Shown here piece by piece: positions 32,654 through 46,750 of a stretch of 64,000 nucleotides of DNA. The notes below the pieces were generated by a model, which saw only the letters and a list, made by a program, of their open reading frames with translations, searched no databases and was not told the DNA's origin. Position numbers and translations under genes: made by a program. The stretch's first letter is position 1. Each line of letters opens with the position of its first letter. Source of the DNA: Aselliscus stoliczkanus (Eukaryota; Chordata; Mammalia; Chiroptera; Hipposideridae); NCBI GenBank assembly GCA_033961575.1, contig CM066736.1, forward strand, positions 83,600,852 through 83,664,851, written 5' to 3'.

Positions 32654-34350
32654 TAATGGGATTTCTTTTTAGATAAATTTTGTTTCCCCATCTAGATTGT
32701 AAGCTCTTTATGGGGAAGAATTGTGTGGCCCACGCTGTCTGACAGAGGTGAAATCTTTGGATACTTGTTGGTTTTTATTTTCTGTGGGCTCTTTTAGCTT
32801 TGCACAGCTTTCAGCCTTAAGACTAGCCATTTTCTTTTCTGTGAGGATGTCTGTTTCTATTAAGGAAGTCCAGTTTTTGCATGTGAAAGATGCCTAGGAC
32901 ATATCTCGGAAAGAGACTAACAATGTTTGCCCCTGGATATGGGGCCTACTGTTGTATATTCTTTAAATTTTTTATCAAAAAAACAAAAAAAGACAGTATA
33001 AAGGTTCACGATTCAAAAGTTACAAAAAAGCATAAAATAAAAAGTAGGTTCCACTTCACCCCTGCCTCCCAGCTACCCGTTTCTCCTTCCCACATGCAAT
33101 CTATTTCTCTTTAGAAAGTTTGTAACAACTTTTATTTCTGTCAGGCAGTATGTATAGGTGCTGTTTCTTATGAATTAGGTGTTAGAGTGTGTTACCAAGT
33201 TTTAAAACTTTTTTTTTCAATTTTAATTTGATGTGTTACTTTTTCAGTTCAAAAGGAAAATTCCACACTAGATTAAGAGAAGCAGATCTATCTGTTTGTT
33301 CTCAAGAACACTAGGAAGAGAGCTGCTCTGGGAAGCTGGTGTGCTCCCACCTTATTATGTTATTGCTGCTTCCATGGGGAAGTGAGGATCTTGTGAATTA
33401 ACATCATGGTAAAAAAAATTTCCTCAGCCTGTGAACTGATACAGCCTGCTGCTGCTTCCTATTCAGAAGACGGACCTATTTCTTCCCTCCTCTGTTAATC
33501 CACCACGTGGAGTGCATTCTTAAAGTGATCTGATCCCATCAGCTACACACTGGACTAAAATTGCACTATTTGATTCATAAATATTTGTTAAGCCTTCTTT
33601 TTTTGTGAAAAGTACTATGCTAGTGCTGTTTGACTTACAAAGTTATTTCCATTTTGCTTCTCAGCAACATGAATTTGTAAGATATTTTTAAACAGGAAAA
33701 CCAAAATTCTACAATAATAAATGCTACCAAAATGATGTGCATTTGAAAGCTAGCCATATTAAAAGCAAATTGCAGATATTACAAGGATACATTTTAAGTC
33801 AAAAAGAATATGAAATCAATTATGGGTGGCTTCATAATTTTAAAATAGTTTTAATTTGATTCAGATGCTTGCTTTTTAACCTGAGGATAGAGCAGACTAA
33901 TAACAACACCTAACACTTTCAACATATGGTAAGTCCACTAATATTTGTGTAGTACTTTACTGTCATTTGTGTTATTTTGCTGATGTTTTTTGGTAACCCT
34001 AAACAGGGTACCTGAAAGGAATAATCCATCTTACTAGCTTTGAGTGTTCTAAGCAGAAGGGAGAAATAGCATTTATGAAATACCAAATACATTTCAGGCA
34101 TATTGAATTCAAGTTCCTTTGTATAATTTTTTTAGCAATCCTTTGAAGTAGGAATTAGTTTTACTTCTGGAAGGCAGAAACCATGTGTTTCTTGTACATT
34201 TGTATAATATCTGGCATATTCCCAGGCTCAGGGTAGGAGTCATAAATATTTGTTCAATAAAATATCTATTTTTTTTTTTACAGCATTCAAGATACTTTAA
34301 TTTTGAAAATAACAAAAAACAAAACCACTATGACTTTTCAACAAATACAT
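32654..34350 (+). other. Intron stretch with small L1 and L2 relics
   Basis: A likely antisense L1 3' UTR piece lies at 32940-33125 ('cacttcacccctgcctcccag'). A sense L2 3'-end piece lies at 34190-34262 ('atatctggcatattcccagg', 'aaatatttgttcaataaaat'). The rest is unassigned and A/T-rich. Confidence 0.5.
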
Positions 34351-34360
34351 TTTAAAATGA

Positions 34361-34461
34361 GCGCCGGCTGAGTGGCGCAGTGGTTAACCGCTGGAGCCAG
34401 CAGCCCTGGTTCAGGTCCCACATATAAGGGCCAATGATACTGCCCTCAAAAAAAAAAAAAA
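34361..34461 (+). mobile_element. Short tRNA-derived SINE (type A)
   Basis: A sense copy beginning GCGCCGGCTGAGTGGCGCAG, with an A tail at 34448-34460 and duplication TTTAAAATGA at 34351-34360 and 34462-34471. Confidence 0.92.
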
Positions 34462-34471
34462 TTTAAAATGA

Positions 34472-35104
34472 AATATATTATGCTCAGATCAGTGAACAAA
34501 ATATTAAAATGAATACTGGTACTTAACTACATATTCAACTTGAAAAACAGATTAAAAACTGCTTTTATTAAATGATATATTAAGGGCTTTACAAGGATGT
34601 ACTGGTTTATTTTTATAATTATTATGTTTTATTTTTAAATGATAAAAGTTTTCATGTTGCTATTTATTTCTTACAAGTAAACTGCATATAGATGTAAGCT
34701 TTATTTCCATAAATATCTATTTATTTTTACATGGGGAAATTGAGCTTAGATAGAAAAACCTATCAAAAGCCACAAAGAAAGAGACAGTTGTAGTTAAAAT
34801 GAGATCCATTTGGCCGTAAAGTACTTGTTGTTTGTATATACCACAGACAGCTGAAGTAGGCTTTTGAGAAAAGACACCAAAACTTTGACTAAAGTTCTCA
34901 GGTTAAAAAAACTCTTTTTATTAGGTAACAGACAACTGGTGTGGTATGAATACCACACTAAAGTAAAGCATCCTTGCCATTTCTTTTTGGCCACTTTCCA
35001 AAACAGTCTTTTTTTTTTTTCCCCCTAGGGATAGGCGGATAAGAACATTTACTGATAGCCTCCTGTTGGCAAGAACTTTGAGTTCTTTTCTGTACAAATA
35101 ACCT
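34472..35104 (+). other. Intron stretch without recognised features
   Basis: A/T-rich sequence with no identifiable element. Confidence 0.5.
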
Positions 35105-35533
35105 ATTGGTGCTTCTTAACTTACTTTTATTAAATATTATGTAGATATCAAATAATTCAAGCTATGGAAGCAGTAGGAGGCATACACCTGTACCCACTAC
35201 TCACCTAAGGAAGTGAACATTATTAGTGCCTTTGATTCCCCACTTTGTGCCTTCCCCATTCCATCTCCCTCCCTTCTCCCACTATGCTGATTTTGTGTTT
35301 ATTATTCCCATGTTTTAAAAAAAGAGTTTTACCGTAGATGTACCTACCCCTAGGCAAAGTATTGTTTGTTTGCATGGTTTTCAACTTAACACAAATGGAA
35401 TCATACTATTCTTCTGTGATGAGGCTTTATTGCTTTGCTCCATATTATGTTCCAATTAAATCAAAATCTCTGGGAAGTAGGACTCAAGCCTTAGTATTTT
35501 TTATGGTTCTCGGGGTGATTGGAATATGCCTTC

Positions 35534-35654
35534 GGGGGGCCGGCCGAGTGGCACGGTGGTTAAACGTTGGCTTGGGAAGCCAGCGGTTCCGGTCCGGGTC
35601 CCACATGTGAGGGCCAGTGACACTGCCCTAAAAAAAAACAAAAAAAAAAACAAA
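35534..35654 (+). mobile_element. Short tRNA-derived SINE (type A)
   Basis: A sense copy with GGGGCCGGCCGAGTGGCACG head and an A/C tail at 35630-35654. The duplication is GAATATGCCTTC at 35522-35533 and GAATTTGCCTTC at 35655-35666, with one change. Confidence 0.92.
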
Positions 35655-36095
35655 CGAATTTGCCTTCAGATATATAGAGAATAGTGGAAGTGTACGTTCA
35701 GAGCTCCAGCTTTGCTAGATAAACCCAAATTTTTACAGGAAGGGGAGACTAAATTTAAACTCCCACCAGCAGGGTGTGCTGTCCCCACATCCTTGCTAAC
35801 ATCTGATATTTTCAGTCTTGAATTTTTACCAATCTCATGGATGTAAAATGGTATCTTGATGTAATTTTTATTTGTTTTTTTCTGGTAACTGTTGAGAATC
35901 AGTACTTGGCTTGTTTTTTATTGTCATCCATCCTTTTGCTCTCCACCTTTCTTTGTCTTATGTTTTAAGTGTGTATCTTGGAAACAGCATACAGCTCAGA
36001 TTTTTTTTTTCTAATCTAATCACTAAGTCTTTGCCATTTTTACTGTTTAATTTAGTCCATTAATGTTTATTGTGATTGCTTATGCATTTTGATGT

Positions 36096-36226
36096 GTTTT
36101 TTTTTTGTTGTTGTTGTTTTTGTTTTTTTGAGGGCAGTGTCACTGGCCCTCACATGTGGGACCCGAACCGGGGCCGCTGGCCTCCCAAGCCAGCGCACTT
36201 AACCTCCACACCACTTGGCCGGCCCA
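36096..36226 (-). mobile_element. Short tRNA-derived SINE (type A)
   Basis: An antisense copy in old antisense L1, with perfect duplication GCATTTTGATGT at 36084-36095 and 36227-36238. Confidence 0.93.
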
Positions 36227-36238
36227 GCATTTTGATGT

Positions 36239-37289
36239 TTTTAACCATCTTCTTTTGTCCTTCTTTTGCCCTTTTGACCTTTGTCCTTTTTTAAAAAACG
36301 TCCCTCCCTTTTTTTGAACAAATTAATTTTTTTTTCTCATTTCGTGTCCCCCTCCTTCCCCCCCTCCCCCCGCACTCCCCACACTGCTAGTTTAGAAGAA
36401 ACTGATAGGGGTAAAGGAGTAGGGACAGTTTAAAGCATTCTCAATCTTGATTGCATATTAAATTCACTTAGGGACATTAACAAGAATGAATGCCTGGGCT
36501 CTGCCCCCAGAAATTCAGATTAATTGGTGTAGGATGTAGTCTGGCATGGGGAATTTTTAACATTTACCAGTTGCTTCTAATATACAGTAAGTCTTGAAAG
36601 TTACTGCCCTTGCAGAAACTCCTAACTGTATGACATCAAATGTAGACACAGGTTTCAAAAGCCTGTCGTGGCTAACACCCTTTTCTCCCCATGTGCATAG
36701 CTGCTTTGCCTCAACCAACTAGGAGAATTCACTAGCTAGTTCTTTTTGTTGTTGTTGTTGTCGTATACTAGTATGCACAGATGTGTATTGTGTAATATGT
36801 TGAGAATTTTGAATTAAAAAAAAATTTTTTTTAATTAAAATGAGCTGCTTTTCAAGAAATCTTTCCTTATCCAGAAGATAAAGTTGACAAATGAAGTTAT
36901 GGACAGCATAACTAAAATATTGGGTTTTATGAGGGTAATTTACACAGAATATTTTTATAGAATTATTAAATGTCAAATGTAGTTCATATTTTATGTGTGC
37001 TAGGAGAGTTTTTTGACAAGGAGAAACGAGGTGCTAAAGTGATCAGAGAAGATGTCTGCAGGGCAAAGTAAGCAGTTTGTGACCCTTTTTGATATTTCCA
37101 TCTTTGATTTTTGCCCCCAACTTTGTCTCACTTTCTGCTTCCAAAATAACCCAGATTCATCCCAGGTCCCTTTCCAGAAAGTTAAATTGGCAGGAGTTTG
37201 GGGAAGGGAAAGGCTTGTGGTGAAAAGCAAGCCTAGAGTGTGAATTATTGATGTACATCACTTACCAAATGCAATGATGAATTCTTTTT
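36239..37289 (+). other. Intron stretch without recognised features
   Basis: C/T-rich patch at 36343-36380, otherwise unassigned. A short (TTG)n run lies at 36747-36760. Confidence 0.5.
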
Positions 37290-37438
37290 TTCCAATTAAT
37301 ATTTGAGTAGTAACATGTGCTGGGAATATAGTAGTGAAAAAATACACAGAAGTCTTTTCCCTTGAGAATGTATATCCTTGTAGAAAGGGAGACACAATAA
37401 GTAATATATAAAAGTAATATGTGTAGTATGGTAAGTAT

Positions 37439-38006
37439 TGTGGTAACAGTCTCTAAAGATAGCTCCCTAGTGTATTCTGCTTCCCAGTATTCATACCCTT
37501 CTGTTGCCCCTCCCACACTTCATTTGGGCTCATTTTGTAAAATTAGTAGAGCAAGGAAGAAATGACGCTTCCTTGGCTAGGTCATAAACCTCACGGTTTT
37601 TGAATCTGGGCTTTCAGAATGTGAGTTCTGGGGGAAGCCAGCATCTGTATAAGAAGCCTGACTAGACTACCATGAGACCACCATGCTTTGAGTTAGCCCA
37701 AACTGGTCGTGTGGGCAGGCTGAGCGGTGAAACAAAGATTCCTGGCCAGCACGCAGCTGCTGGGGCCATCCCAGCCAAGGCACCAGACTCGTGGTTGAAG
37801 TCATCCTAGGTGTCTAGCTCAAGTTGAGCCTTCATATAACTTCAGTCCCAGCGGCCATTTAGCTCTAACCACTTGAGACACCCCGAGCAAAAACGATCTA
37901 GCTGAACCCAGGCAACCCACAGAGTCATGACGGATAACAATAAATTGTTCTTTTAAACCACTGAGCTTTAGAATGATATGTTATTCAGCAATAGATAATC
38001 AGAACA
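37439..38006 (+). mobile_element. MLT1-type (ERVL-MaLR) solo LTR
   Basis: It begins TGTGGTAACAGTCTCTAAAG and ends 'agcaatagataatcagaaca'. Internal MaLR landmarks include 'cttggctaggtcataaacctc', 'gggggaagccagcat' and 'gataacaataaattgttctt' near a polyadenylation-like AATAAA. It is an ancient, non-coding mammalian LTR, inserted in L2. No internal retroviral genes flank it. Confidence 0.8.
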
Positions 38007-38062
38007 GATGGTTATTAGTACTGCAGAGAAAAGAAAAATGGGAAGAAGAGGTTAGAGAGTAC

Positions 38063-38070
38063 GAGGGGGA

Positions 38071-38102
<32 letters not shown>

Positions 38103-38103
38103 T
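38063..38103 (+). repeat. (GA)n-rich simple repeat
   Basis: A purine run of GA dinucleotides with a few interruptions. Confidence 0.85.
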
Positions 38104-39240
38104 TGATTCAAGTTTAAATTGGGTGATCAGGGAAAGCCTCACTGGGAGTGTCAAACAAAAATATGATGGATATGAGGGAATAATATTGATACCTGGGGAA
38201 GAACATTCCAGTCAAAAAGAAACAAAAGTACAAAGGCCCTGTGGCTAGAGCTGCCTGAAGTTTTAAAGAAATAACCACGAAGGCCAGTGTGGATTGAGTG
38301 TAATGAATGAAGGGAAGAATAGTGGGAGTTGAGGGGAGACGGGCAAAAGGGGTTGGGAGTAGGTGCAGATTATATGGGCCCGCGATTTTCAGCTTTATAA
38401 GGTACAACACGCTTTTTTATAAGAACTATACTGTAGTAATCCCTTTTCTCTCCTGAAATGAAATATAAATAATAAAAGCTTTTTATGTACTTAATTTAAA
38501 AAGAAAATAATACAATGTTCCCAACTTAATATAAGAAGACATAGGGTGAAACTAATATAATTAGTGTACTTCATTAGTAAATGCTGTGGTATGACAAATT
38601 TAGAACACGAATAGCTTTTATATGGGTTGGTGGCTTTGAGAGTGATAAATTAGGACTTATATAGGTATGTCTTACATTGGTGACTCAGATACCATGAACA
38701 GTGTTGCCAGTGGCGATGGGATTTTATGAAATGCCAGGTGAATAATTTTTGATAGAGTTCTACACCAAAGTGCTGTCTTCCCTTAATTTACATGGAGGAT
38801 GCATTCTGGAAAATTCAAGTACATTGAAAGAACAAAATTCACATAATTCGCTAACATGGATGTTCCAAGGGATATTTGAAACTCTGGTAATGCTTTCTAA
38901 ACTCCAGCACCTCTCCCTAATCATTGTGATAATCAGCAACATTTCCACTAAGAACCTCAGATATAGGACTTTTCACGCAATTTTAAGAACTTGAACTCTG
39001 AGTGAGATGGGAAGTCAGAAAGTTCTAACAAAGGAGTAACATATATCACTTATGTCTTAATGAGATCATTCAGACCGCTGGATGGAGAGTAAATGTTGGG
39101 TGGGTAAGTACAGAAGGAAACCAGTTAAGAGTCTAATGCTATAATCCAGTGGACAGATGATAGTGCTCTAGACCTGAGTTGAAATGGTAGATCCTAAAAT
39201 GTGGTTGGCTACTGGATATACTTAGAAAGCAGTTGATACA

Positions 39241-39979
39241 TGTTAATACCAAGGCACATTATTATTGTTGTCATCTTCATCATCATCATCATTCCCATCT
39301 CCACTCCTGGCCTGCGTTTTCCCAGAAGTAATTATGTTGACCATTTCACCTCTGTTAGAGACCTTTTACTTTTTAATATGGTGGTGATTATTTTTTTCTA
39401 CAAATGTTTGCATCCATTGCTAATTAAAGCAGAAAGTGGATTTCCTTTTTTTTATTTCATATGAACTTGCATGTTGCTAGTTCAGACAATAGAATTTAGT
39501 TAAGTACTCATAAATGAAAAATGTCAGCTTCATAAACACTAGACAGCCTTTTGAGCTTATACTCTTGAAGGCCAATGCCATTTAATTGTTTTGGGGAATG
39601 GTTTTTGTTGGAAATTGGATTCTTATGGATGCCCTTCTTGATGAAAGCAGCAAAAATAGGCGAGAAGAGGACGAGGTAGAAGACCAGGCCATGGGCATAA
39701 AATCTAGATGTCAGTGACATACACCAGGTCTGGGTAGCAGTGGTAAAAACAGAAAGGAAATAACAAAATAAAAGTTTTTAGGTGTGAAAGATGAAGAAAA
39801 GGTTTATCAAAAATGCTTCATGATCAAAAAGGGCTAAAAGGGGAGCTTTTTGGATATGCAATATTCTAAATTGGCCTTGACTAGTTAAATATTTCAGTCA
39901 CCTCTTCCTCCCAAGATTCTCACTTTTTCCTTTATCTCAGTAAGTGGGAGAAAATATTCATTTAGTTGATATATACAAG
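39241..39979 (+). other. Intron stretch without recognised features
   Basis: A short (ATC)n run lies at 39274-39293. Otherwise unassigned. Confidence 0.5.
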
Positions 39980-40412
39980 TGGGGACTGTCACCTTTAAAA
40001 ATTAAGCAACAGAGGTTATCGAGCAGCAAATGTGTTTATTTGGGAATTGCATTTGGGGACATGCAGTCTATGGCAAACCATAGGCAAGTCAGGAGAGACT
40101 AAAGGGAGGTTAGCTTTTATTGAGTTCCAGGAAGAAATTGGGGAGGTTTGTATTGAACAGGAGTCCATTGGTGGGGAACGAGAGTTCAAGTTTGGGGCGG
40201 TTTCTTATTGGCCGGTAAGTGGAGGGCAGTTGCGGTTGCTGAGGCAAGCAGAGAAGAAACTTCCTTCTTTTTGCTGGTTATGCAAGCTGCAATGAGGGAT
40301 AGTGCATGAGTGTCTCTTTTCATGACTTCCCGACTCCATTCTACAATAAATGAGATTCCCTTTATTCATTTTCACAAGACTTGACTCTGGACAGTAGATT
40401 TCCCGTCTCACA
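39980..40412 (-). mobile_element. Gammaretrovirus-like solo LTR
   Basis: On the minus strand it starts TGTGAGACGGGAAATC. A CCAAT-like box 'GGCCAATAAGAAACCGCC' lies near 40205, then 'CTCAATAAAAGCTAACC' (TATA-like/R start) near 40120, then a polyadenylation signal 'CCCAAATAAACAC' near 40040, closing near 39980. This U3-R-U5 order is typical of class I endogenous retroviruses. No gag, pol or env sequence is adjacent, so it appears to be a solo LTR. The exact ends and target duplication are uncertain. Confidence 0.75.
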
Positions 40413-41490
40413 GACGGGGTTAGAAAATGGGATGAGAGGATAGTTAATGGTCATGGACCATGTCATATCCATCTTTATAACCCCAGTCTAACAACTAATA
40501 AGCCAAAATTAATATTTTGTGAATGATACTGAAGAAAATGTTTGATACTTTTTTCCCTGAATTCTTCACATTTGACAGCCAGTTTGACTTTTGGCAATTT
40601 GCATCATTTCTCTCCTAAACGAGGGGGAATGGGGAGAGGCAGCTTGTTTATTCACCTTTGTTTTGGCCCAGCTTCACTCTCTGATCGCACAGACTTCAGA
40701 CTGCTTTTCTTGGTTCTTCGCTTGTTCATTCTCTTTCTCAGACTGCTCAGCAGGAAAGCAGACTGTTTACAAACAGCCTGAGCTAAGAACTTCCTTTCCT
40801 GCTGATCAAATAGTTGCCCAAATGAAACCTTTCTTGGGGCTGAGAGTGGGTGTTCTAGTTAGTGGGTGTTCTGGAATGTAAATGGATCCTTATTTTAAGA
40901 AAGATTACTTTTATGCTAGAAATTCAGTGTATATACACCAAGATATACACACATTTGTAGCAACTGGAAAGTATAGAAGCATAAACTGTACTTAATTAGA
41001 AATTATTAGCTCAACAAGTGGCCTCCTTATATGGCTTGTTACTAATAGGAGAATCTCGAAACTCATATAAATAGCAAAGTAGAATACAGTTTATTGAGCC
41101 TGTTTCCCTTGGCTTTAGTTTTTATATATGAACTACAGTCTGACGTCATGCCAGGGCAATTTCTATAGCATGATGGTACTCTCCTTTGAGACACAGCTTG
41201 ATGGGGAACATAGAACTACCCAACCACAAATCTTTGGGGACTGTATGACAGATTTAGTTCCTATGCTTTGTTTTATATGATCAGACTTCCATACTTAGGA
41301 GAGCAAAAATAAGCTTTTTAAAAAAAAGCATTTTGACTCCTGTATCATTATTTCACTGTACAGGAAAAAAAATAGGGGAGCAACCTGGTATATTAGGAAG
41401 ATGATTGTACTAGAATGTGGATTCTATAACTGGTCTTACCCAAAACTGGTTTTGTATGACATTTGGCTTAATCTTTAACACAACATTTTT
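40413..41490 (+). other. Intron stretch without recognised features
   Basis: The part 40540-40880 is somewhat less A/T-rich and may be an old element, but I cannot assign it. Confidence 0.4.
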
Positions 41491-41492
41491 AA

Positions 41493-43089
<1,597 letters not shown>

Positions 43090-43900
43090 ATTTCCTTCCT
43101 CCAAAGCCTCTTCCTCTTCTGTCCTTCCCCATCTTGGTAAAAGTTACTGCCATCCATTCAGTTGCATAAAAAACCTAGAAGTGAAACTTAATTCATGCTT
43201 CCCCTGCTCTTCTCTAACCCCACATCTAATTTATCAGTAAATTCTGTTGATTTACGGCAACATAAATCCTTACTCTCTCCATTTCTGTGTCCACTGTTAT
43301 CTATTTAATTCCAACCACTGTCTTTTCTCCTATTATCTGTTCTCCACTCAGACACTAGTGTAGTCTTAATACGCATACATATCGTGCCACAACCCTGTTT
43401 AAAGCATTTCAGTGGTTACTCTGTGTTCTTAACATGAAATCCAAACTCCTTATCATAATCTATAAAAGGCCCTACAATGATCTCACCCTTGCCTCACTCT
43501 TCAACCAAATCTTTTCACACCTTCTCTAATGCTCGATCTTCTCAAGCTATAGTAACCTTACTGTCTACTCCTTGGATACATGAAGCCCCCTTCCCTGCTC
43601 CTTATCTCTCCACTGGCTGTTCTCTGTACTTGGAATATTCTTCCCAGTACAGAGTACAGCAAATGCCTTCTCTTCCTTCAAGTCCCTGCTTTCATGTTGC
43701 TACTTCAGAGCGCTGCCCTTCCCCTCGTCCCATCCCTGACTCACTTATCCCAACTTGGAATTATCTTGTTGCTTTATTATAATAGTTTGCACGTTCATTT
43801 TCTTTGTTCTCCATGAGACAATGTAAGTTCTCAAAGAGAGCTTTCTTATCCATTGCTCGGTCCCTACAGTCTAGTACAGTGCCTGGATGAATGAATGGCA
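43090..43900 (+). mobile_element. L2 LINE relic, sense
   Basis: The order of L2 ORF2 and 3' end wording is kept: 'gaaacttaattcatgcttcc', 'atttcagtggttactctg', 'gaaatccaaactccttatca', 'aggccctacaatgatctcacc', 'cttggaatattcttccc' and 'ctagtacagtgcctgga'. Stops are frequent, so it is a dead relic. Confidence 0.8.
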
Positions 43901-45279
43901 TGTATGTACGGGTTAGTATGGAAGCCCATAGGAAGGCCATCTTTTCTAGCCCAGGCGCAGACTCGGTGGGCTTCTGGGTAGAGGGGACAGTGTCCTGGGC
44001 ATGAAGACCCACAGGTTAGTAAGAAAATTTTACTGTTAAACATGATTAGATGTACAGCGTGAGTATGAATTAGCTCGAGAAATCTGTAGAAAGGTAAATG
44101 CCAGAAAGTGAAGTTTCTTTTATGCTAGTTCAAGGGAGGCTATGGGGAACCATCAAAGAATTTTTGTACTGTTTTCAGAGTATCCGAAATTTCAGTTTTG
44201 TAAACATTACTCTGGCAAGAGGCTTGAGGTTTGATTGGAGGTCTTCACTATTGGAGACCATGAAACCTCTGCCTGTCATTCTTTTCCATTTGGACACCTA
44301 TTTATTAAGCCTTTGTTTACTCCTTGATTGTATTAAGAAGCTCATTTTGCTTCCTGTCAAGGGAGACAGATTGTTTTGTTGCAGCAGTTCCCTAGACCCC
44401 TTCACACTAAAAAGTGATGGAGGACCCTGCAGAGTTCTTGTGTATGTGAGTTACATTCTATTGAGAGTTGCCATATTTGAAATCAAAGCTGAGGAAAAAG
44501 TTTAAATATTTCTTACTTCATTGAAAATTAATTATAATAAATGCATATTTTAGCATAAATTTCTATGAAAAAATACATTTTCTAAAACAAACGGAATTAA
44601 TGAGAAGAGTGGTATTGTTTTATATATTTGCACATCTCACTAATGTCTGATTAATGTAAGACATCTGGATTCTTGTACTTCTGTCTGTATTCAGTCTATT
44701 GCAGCCTGTTGTTGTGATTGAAGTATATTAAGGAAATCTAGCCTCATATATTAATAGATATGTCGTGGGAAAAAGGAAGAGTAGTCTAATAGCCTTTTCA
44801 GATTATTGTGGCTATTCTTTGATACTATACCACAACTCAACAAATGGTAGTTTCTTAAAGATTAGTTACGATAATACTCATATCATAATATACTGATCTC
44901 TCTGCTGGCCATTGCTTGTGCCTGGAATACTCTTTCCAGTTCATACTATAACAGGCATAATTTCATCCTGTCATATTCTGTTGCATTGAAATCCTTTGGT
45001 CTAGCTTATAATTTGAGTGCATCTTTTACCCATGCATAATTTTGTAGCATCATACATTTATTTGGATAATATTGATAGTCTGAGTTATGCAGACCTTTTA
45101 AATGTTGACACATTTCATTACGTAATTTCAAAAAAATCACATTCGTTAATATCACTCTCAATCTCTTAAAAAAAAAAAAAAGTCTTTCAAGACTGGGAAG
45201 CTATCGAACTCACGCTGGTAGATTCACATTTTCCAAAATCCCAATTTTTGCTTGAAAGCTCAAATTTTATCACTGGTTA
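43901..45279 (+). other. Intron stretch, mostly unassigned
   Basis: A short L2-like piece lies at about 44895-44945 ('ttgtgcctggaatactcttt'). A 135-codon open frame at 44098-44505 shows no domain I recognise and no splice context. I treat it as chance. Confidence 0.4.
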
Positions 45280-45292
45280 AAAATGCTGTCAG

Positions 45293-45433
45293 GGGCCGGC
45301 CGAGTGGCTCAGTTGGTTAAGAGCATGCTCAAGGGTGCGAGCTGAGCTCTGAGCAACAGCAGTTCGATGCCCAGCCCGAGCTGAGCTGCCGCTGAGCTGT
45401 CAACATGTGGCAGGATGGCTCAGCTAAAAAAAA
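45293..45433 (+). mobile_element. tRNA-derived SINE (type B)
   Basis: A sense copy with GGGGCCGGCCGAGTGGCTCA head and an A tail. A perfect 13-bp duplication AAAATGCTGTCAG lies at 45280-45292 and 45434-45446. Confidence 0.94.
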
Positions 45434-45704
45434 AAAATGCTGTCAGTTGTTTTCCTTACATCAGTAGGCTCCCTTCATTCAATTTTGAGAAAACATTAGC
45501 CAAATAGGAATAATCATGTCAGTCACCCTTTCAAGTTAAATTGGTATTTCATGAAATAAAGCAGTTTGTCCAACTCTCAGCACAAATAATCACACCAGTG
45601 CTTTTGCTCAAGACCATTCAGAATGTGGCACAAGTGCTTTACATGTAGTTCCTGTTTTGTCACACCAGATATTAAAGACATTGTTTACTTTATTTCTCTT
45701 TCTG

Positions 45705-46750
45705 ATGGTTGGTTGTTGGCATGTAGAAACACAACAGATTTTTATATATTGATTTTGTATCCTGCAGCTTTACTGAATTCGTTTATTCTAACAGTTTTTT
45801 GGTGTGGTCTTTAGGGATTTCTATGTATAATATGTCATCTGCAAATAGTGACAGTTTTACTTCCTTTCTGATTTGGATGCCTTTTATTTGTTTTTCTTGC
45901 CTAGTTGCTCAGGCTAGAACTTCTAGAAAGCATGATTTTCATCTTTTGTTAATGTAGTGTAGCCCATTGATTGATTTGCGGATATTGAGCTATCTTTGTA
46001 TTCCCTGGACTAAATCCCACTTGATCATGGTGTATGATCCTTTTAATATGTTATTTAATTTGGTTTACTAATACTTGTTAAGGATTGTTGTATTTATGTT
46101 CATCAGGGATATTGGTCTGTAATTTTTTTTTTTTTTGTGATGTCCTTCTCTGGCTATGGTATTATCAGGGTAATGCTGCCCTCTGAAAAGTTTGGAGGTG
46201 TTCCTTTATTTATTTATTTATTTATTTATTTAATGAAGAATTTGAGAAGGATTGGTATTAGTTCTTTAAATGTTTGGTAGAATTCACCAATGAAGCTATC
46301 TCATCCTGGACTTTTCTTTGCTGAGAGGTTTTTGATTACTGATTCAATTTCCTTACCAGTAATTAATTGATTTGTTCAGAGTTTCTGTTCCTTCTTGATT
46401 CAGTTTTGGTGGGTCGTATGTTTCTAGGAATTTATCCATTTCTTCTAGGTTGCGCAATTTTTTGGCATATATTTGTTCATGGTAGTATCTTATGATGCTC
46501 TGTATTTATATGGTATCAGTTGTAATGTCTCTTCTTTCATTTATAATTTTATAATATTTTTTGAGTCCTCTCTTTTTTCTTGGAGAGTCTAACTAATACT
46601 TTGTTTTGTTTTTTTATCTTTTCAAAAAACAGCTCTTAGTTTTATCAATCTTTTCTATTGTCTTTTTAGTTTCTATTTCATTTATTTCTACTCTGATATT
46701 AGTTATTTCCTTGCATCTGCTAACTTTGAGTTTATTTTGTTCTTAATTAA
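45705..46750 (-). mobile_element. Antisense L1 ORF2 fragment
   Basis: Antisense reverse-transcriptase-region wording is present: 'ttgattttgtatcctgcagc', 'aatagtgacagttttacttc', 'aaatcccacttgatcatggt', 'gggatattggtctgtaat'. Frameshifts are frequent. The ends are truncated, with no UTR. Confidence 0.85.
46205..46232 (+). repeat. (TTTA)n simple repeat
   Basis: Seven TTTA units inside the antisense L1 fragment. Confidence 0.9.

Larger units (their letters stand above)
35105..36300 (-). mobile_element. Old antisense L1 relics, interrupted by two SINEs
   Basis: Antisense L1 wording appears at 35150-35460 ('aatggaatcatactattctt'), 35760-35900 ('aactcccaccagcagg', 'ctcatggatgtaaaatggtatc') and 35930-36090. 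It is degraded, without open frames. SINEs at 35534 and 36096 interrupt it. Confidence 0.6.
37290..39240 (-). mobile_element. Antisense L2 LINE relic, interrupted
   Basis: Antisense L2 wording at 37290-37438 ('agtagtaacatgtgctgggaa') resumes after the LTR at 38110-38400 ('gatcagggaaagcctcac', 'gaagaacattccagtc', 'caaaggccctgtggctag') and again at 39000-39240 ('taatccagtggacagatgat', 'ggctactggatatactt'). The part at about 38400-39000 does not read as L2 and is unassigned. Confidence 0.65.

Noticed and set aside
44098..44505. 135-codon + strand open frame
   Set aside because: It has a hydrophobic patchwork but no recognisable motif, and it lies in unassigned intron without exon-like splice signals. 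A computed coding-potential score and cross-species alignment would settle it.
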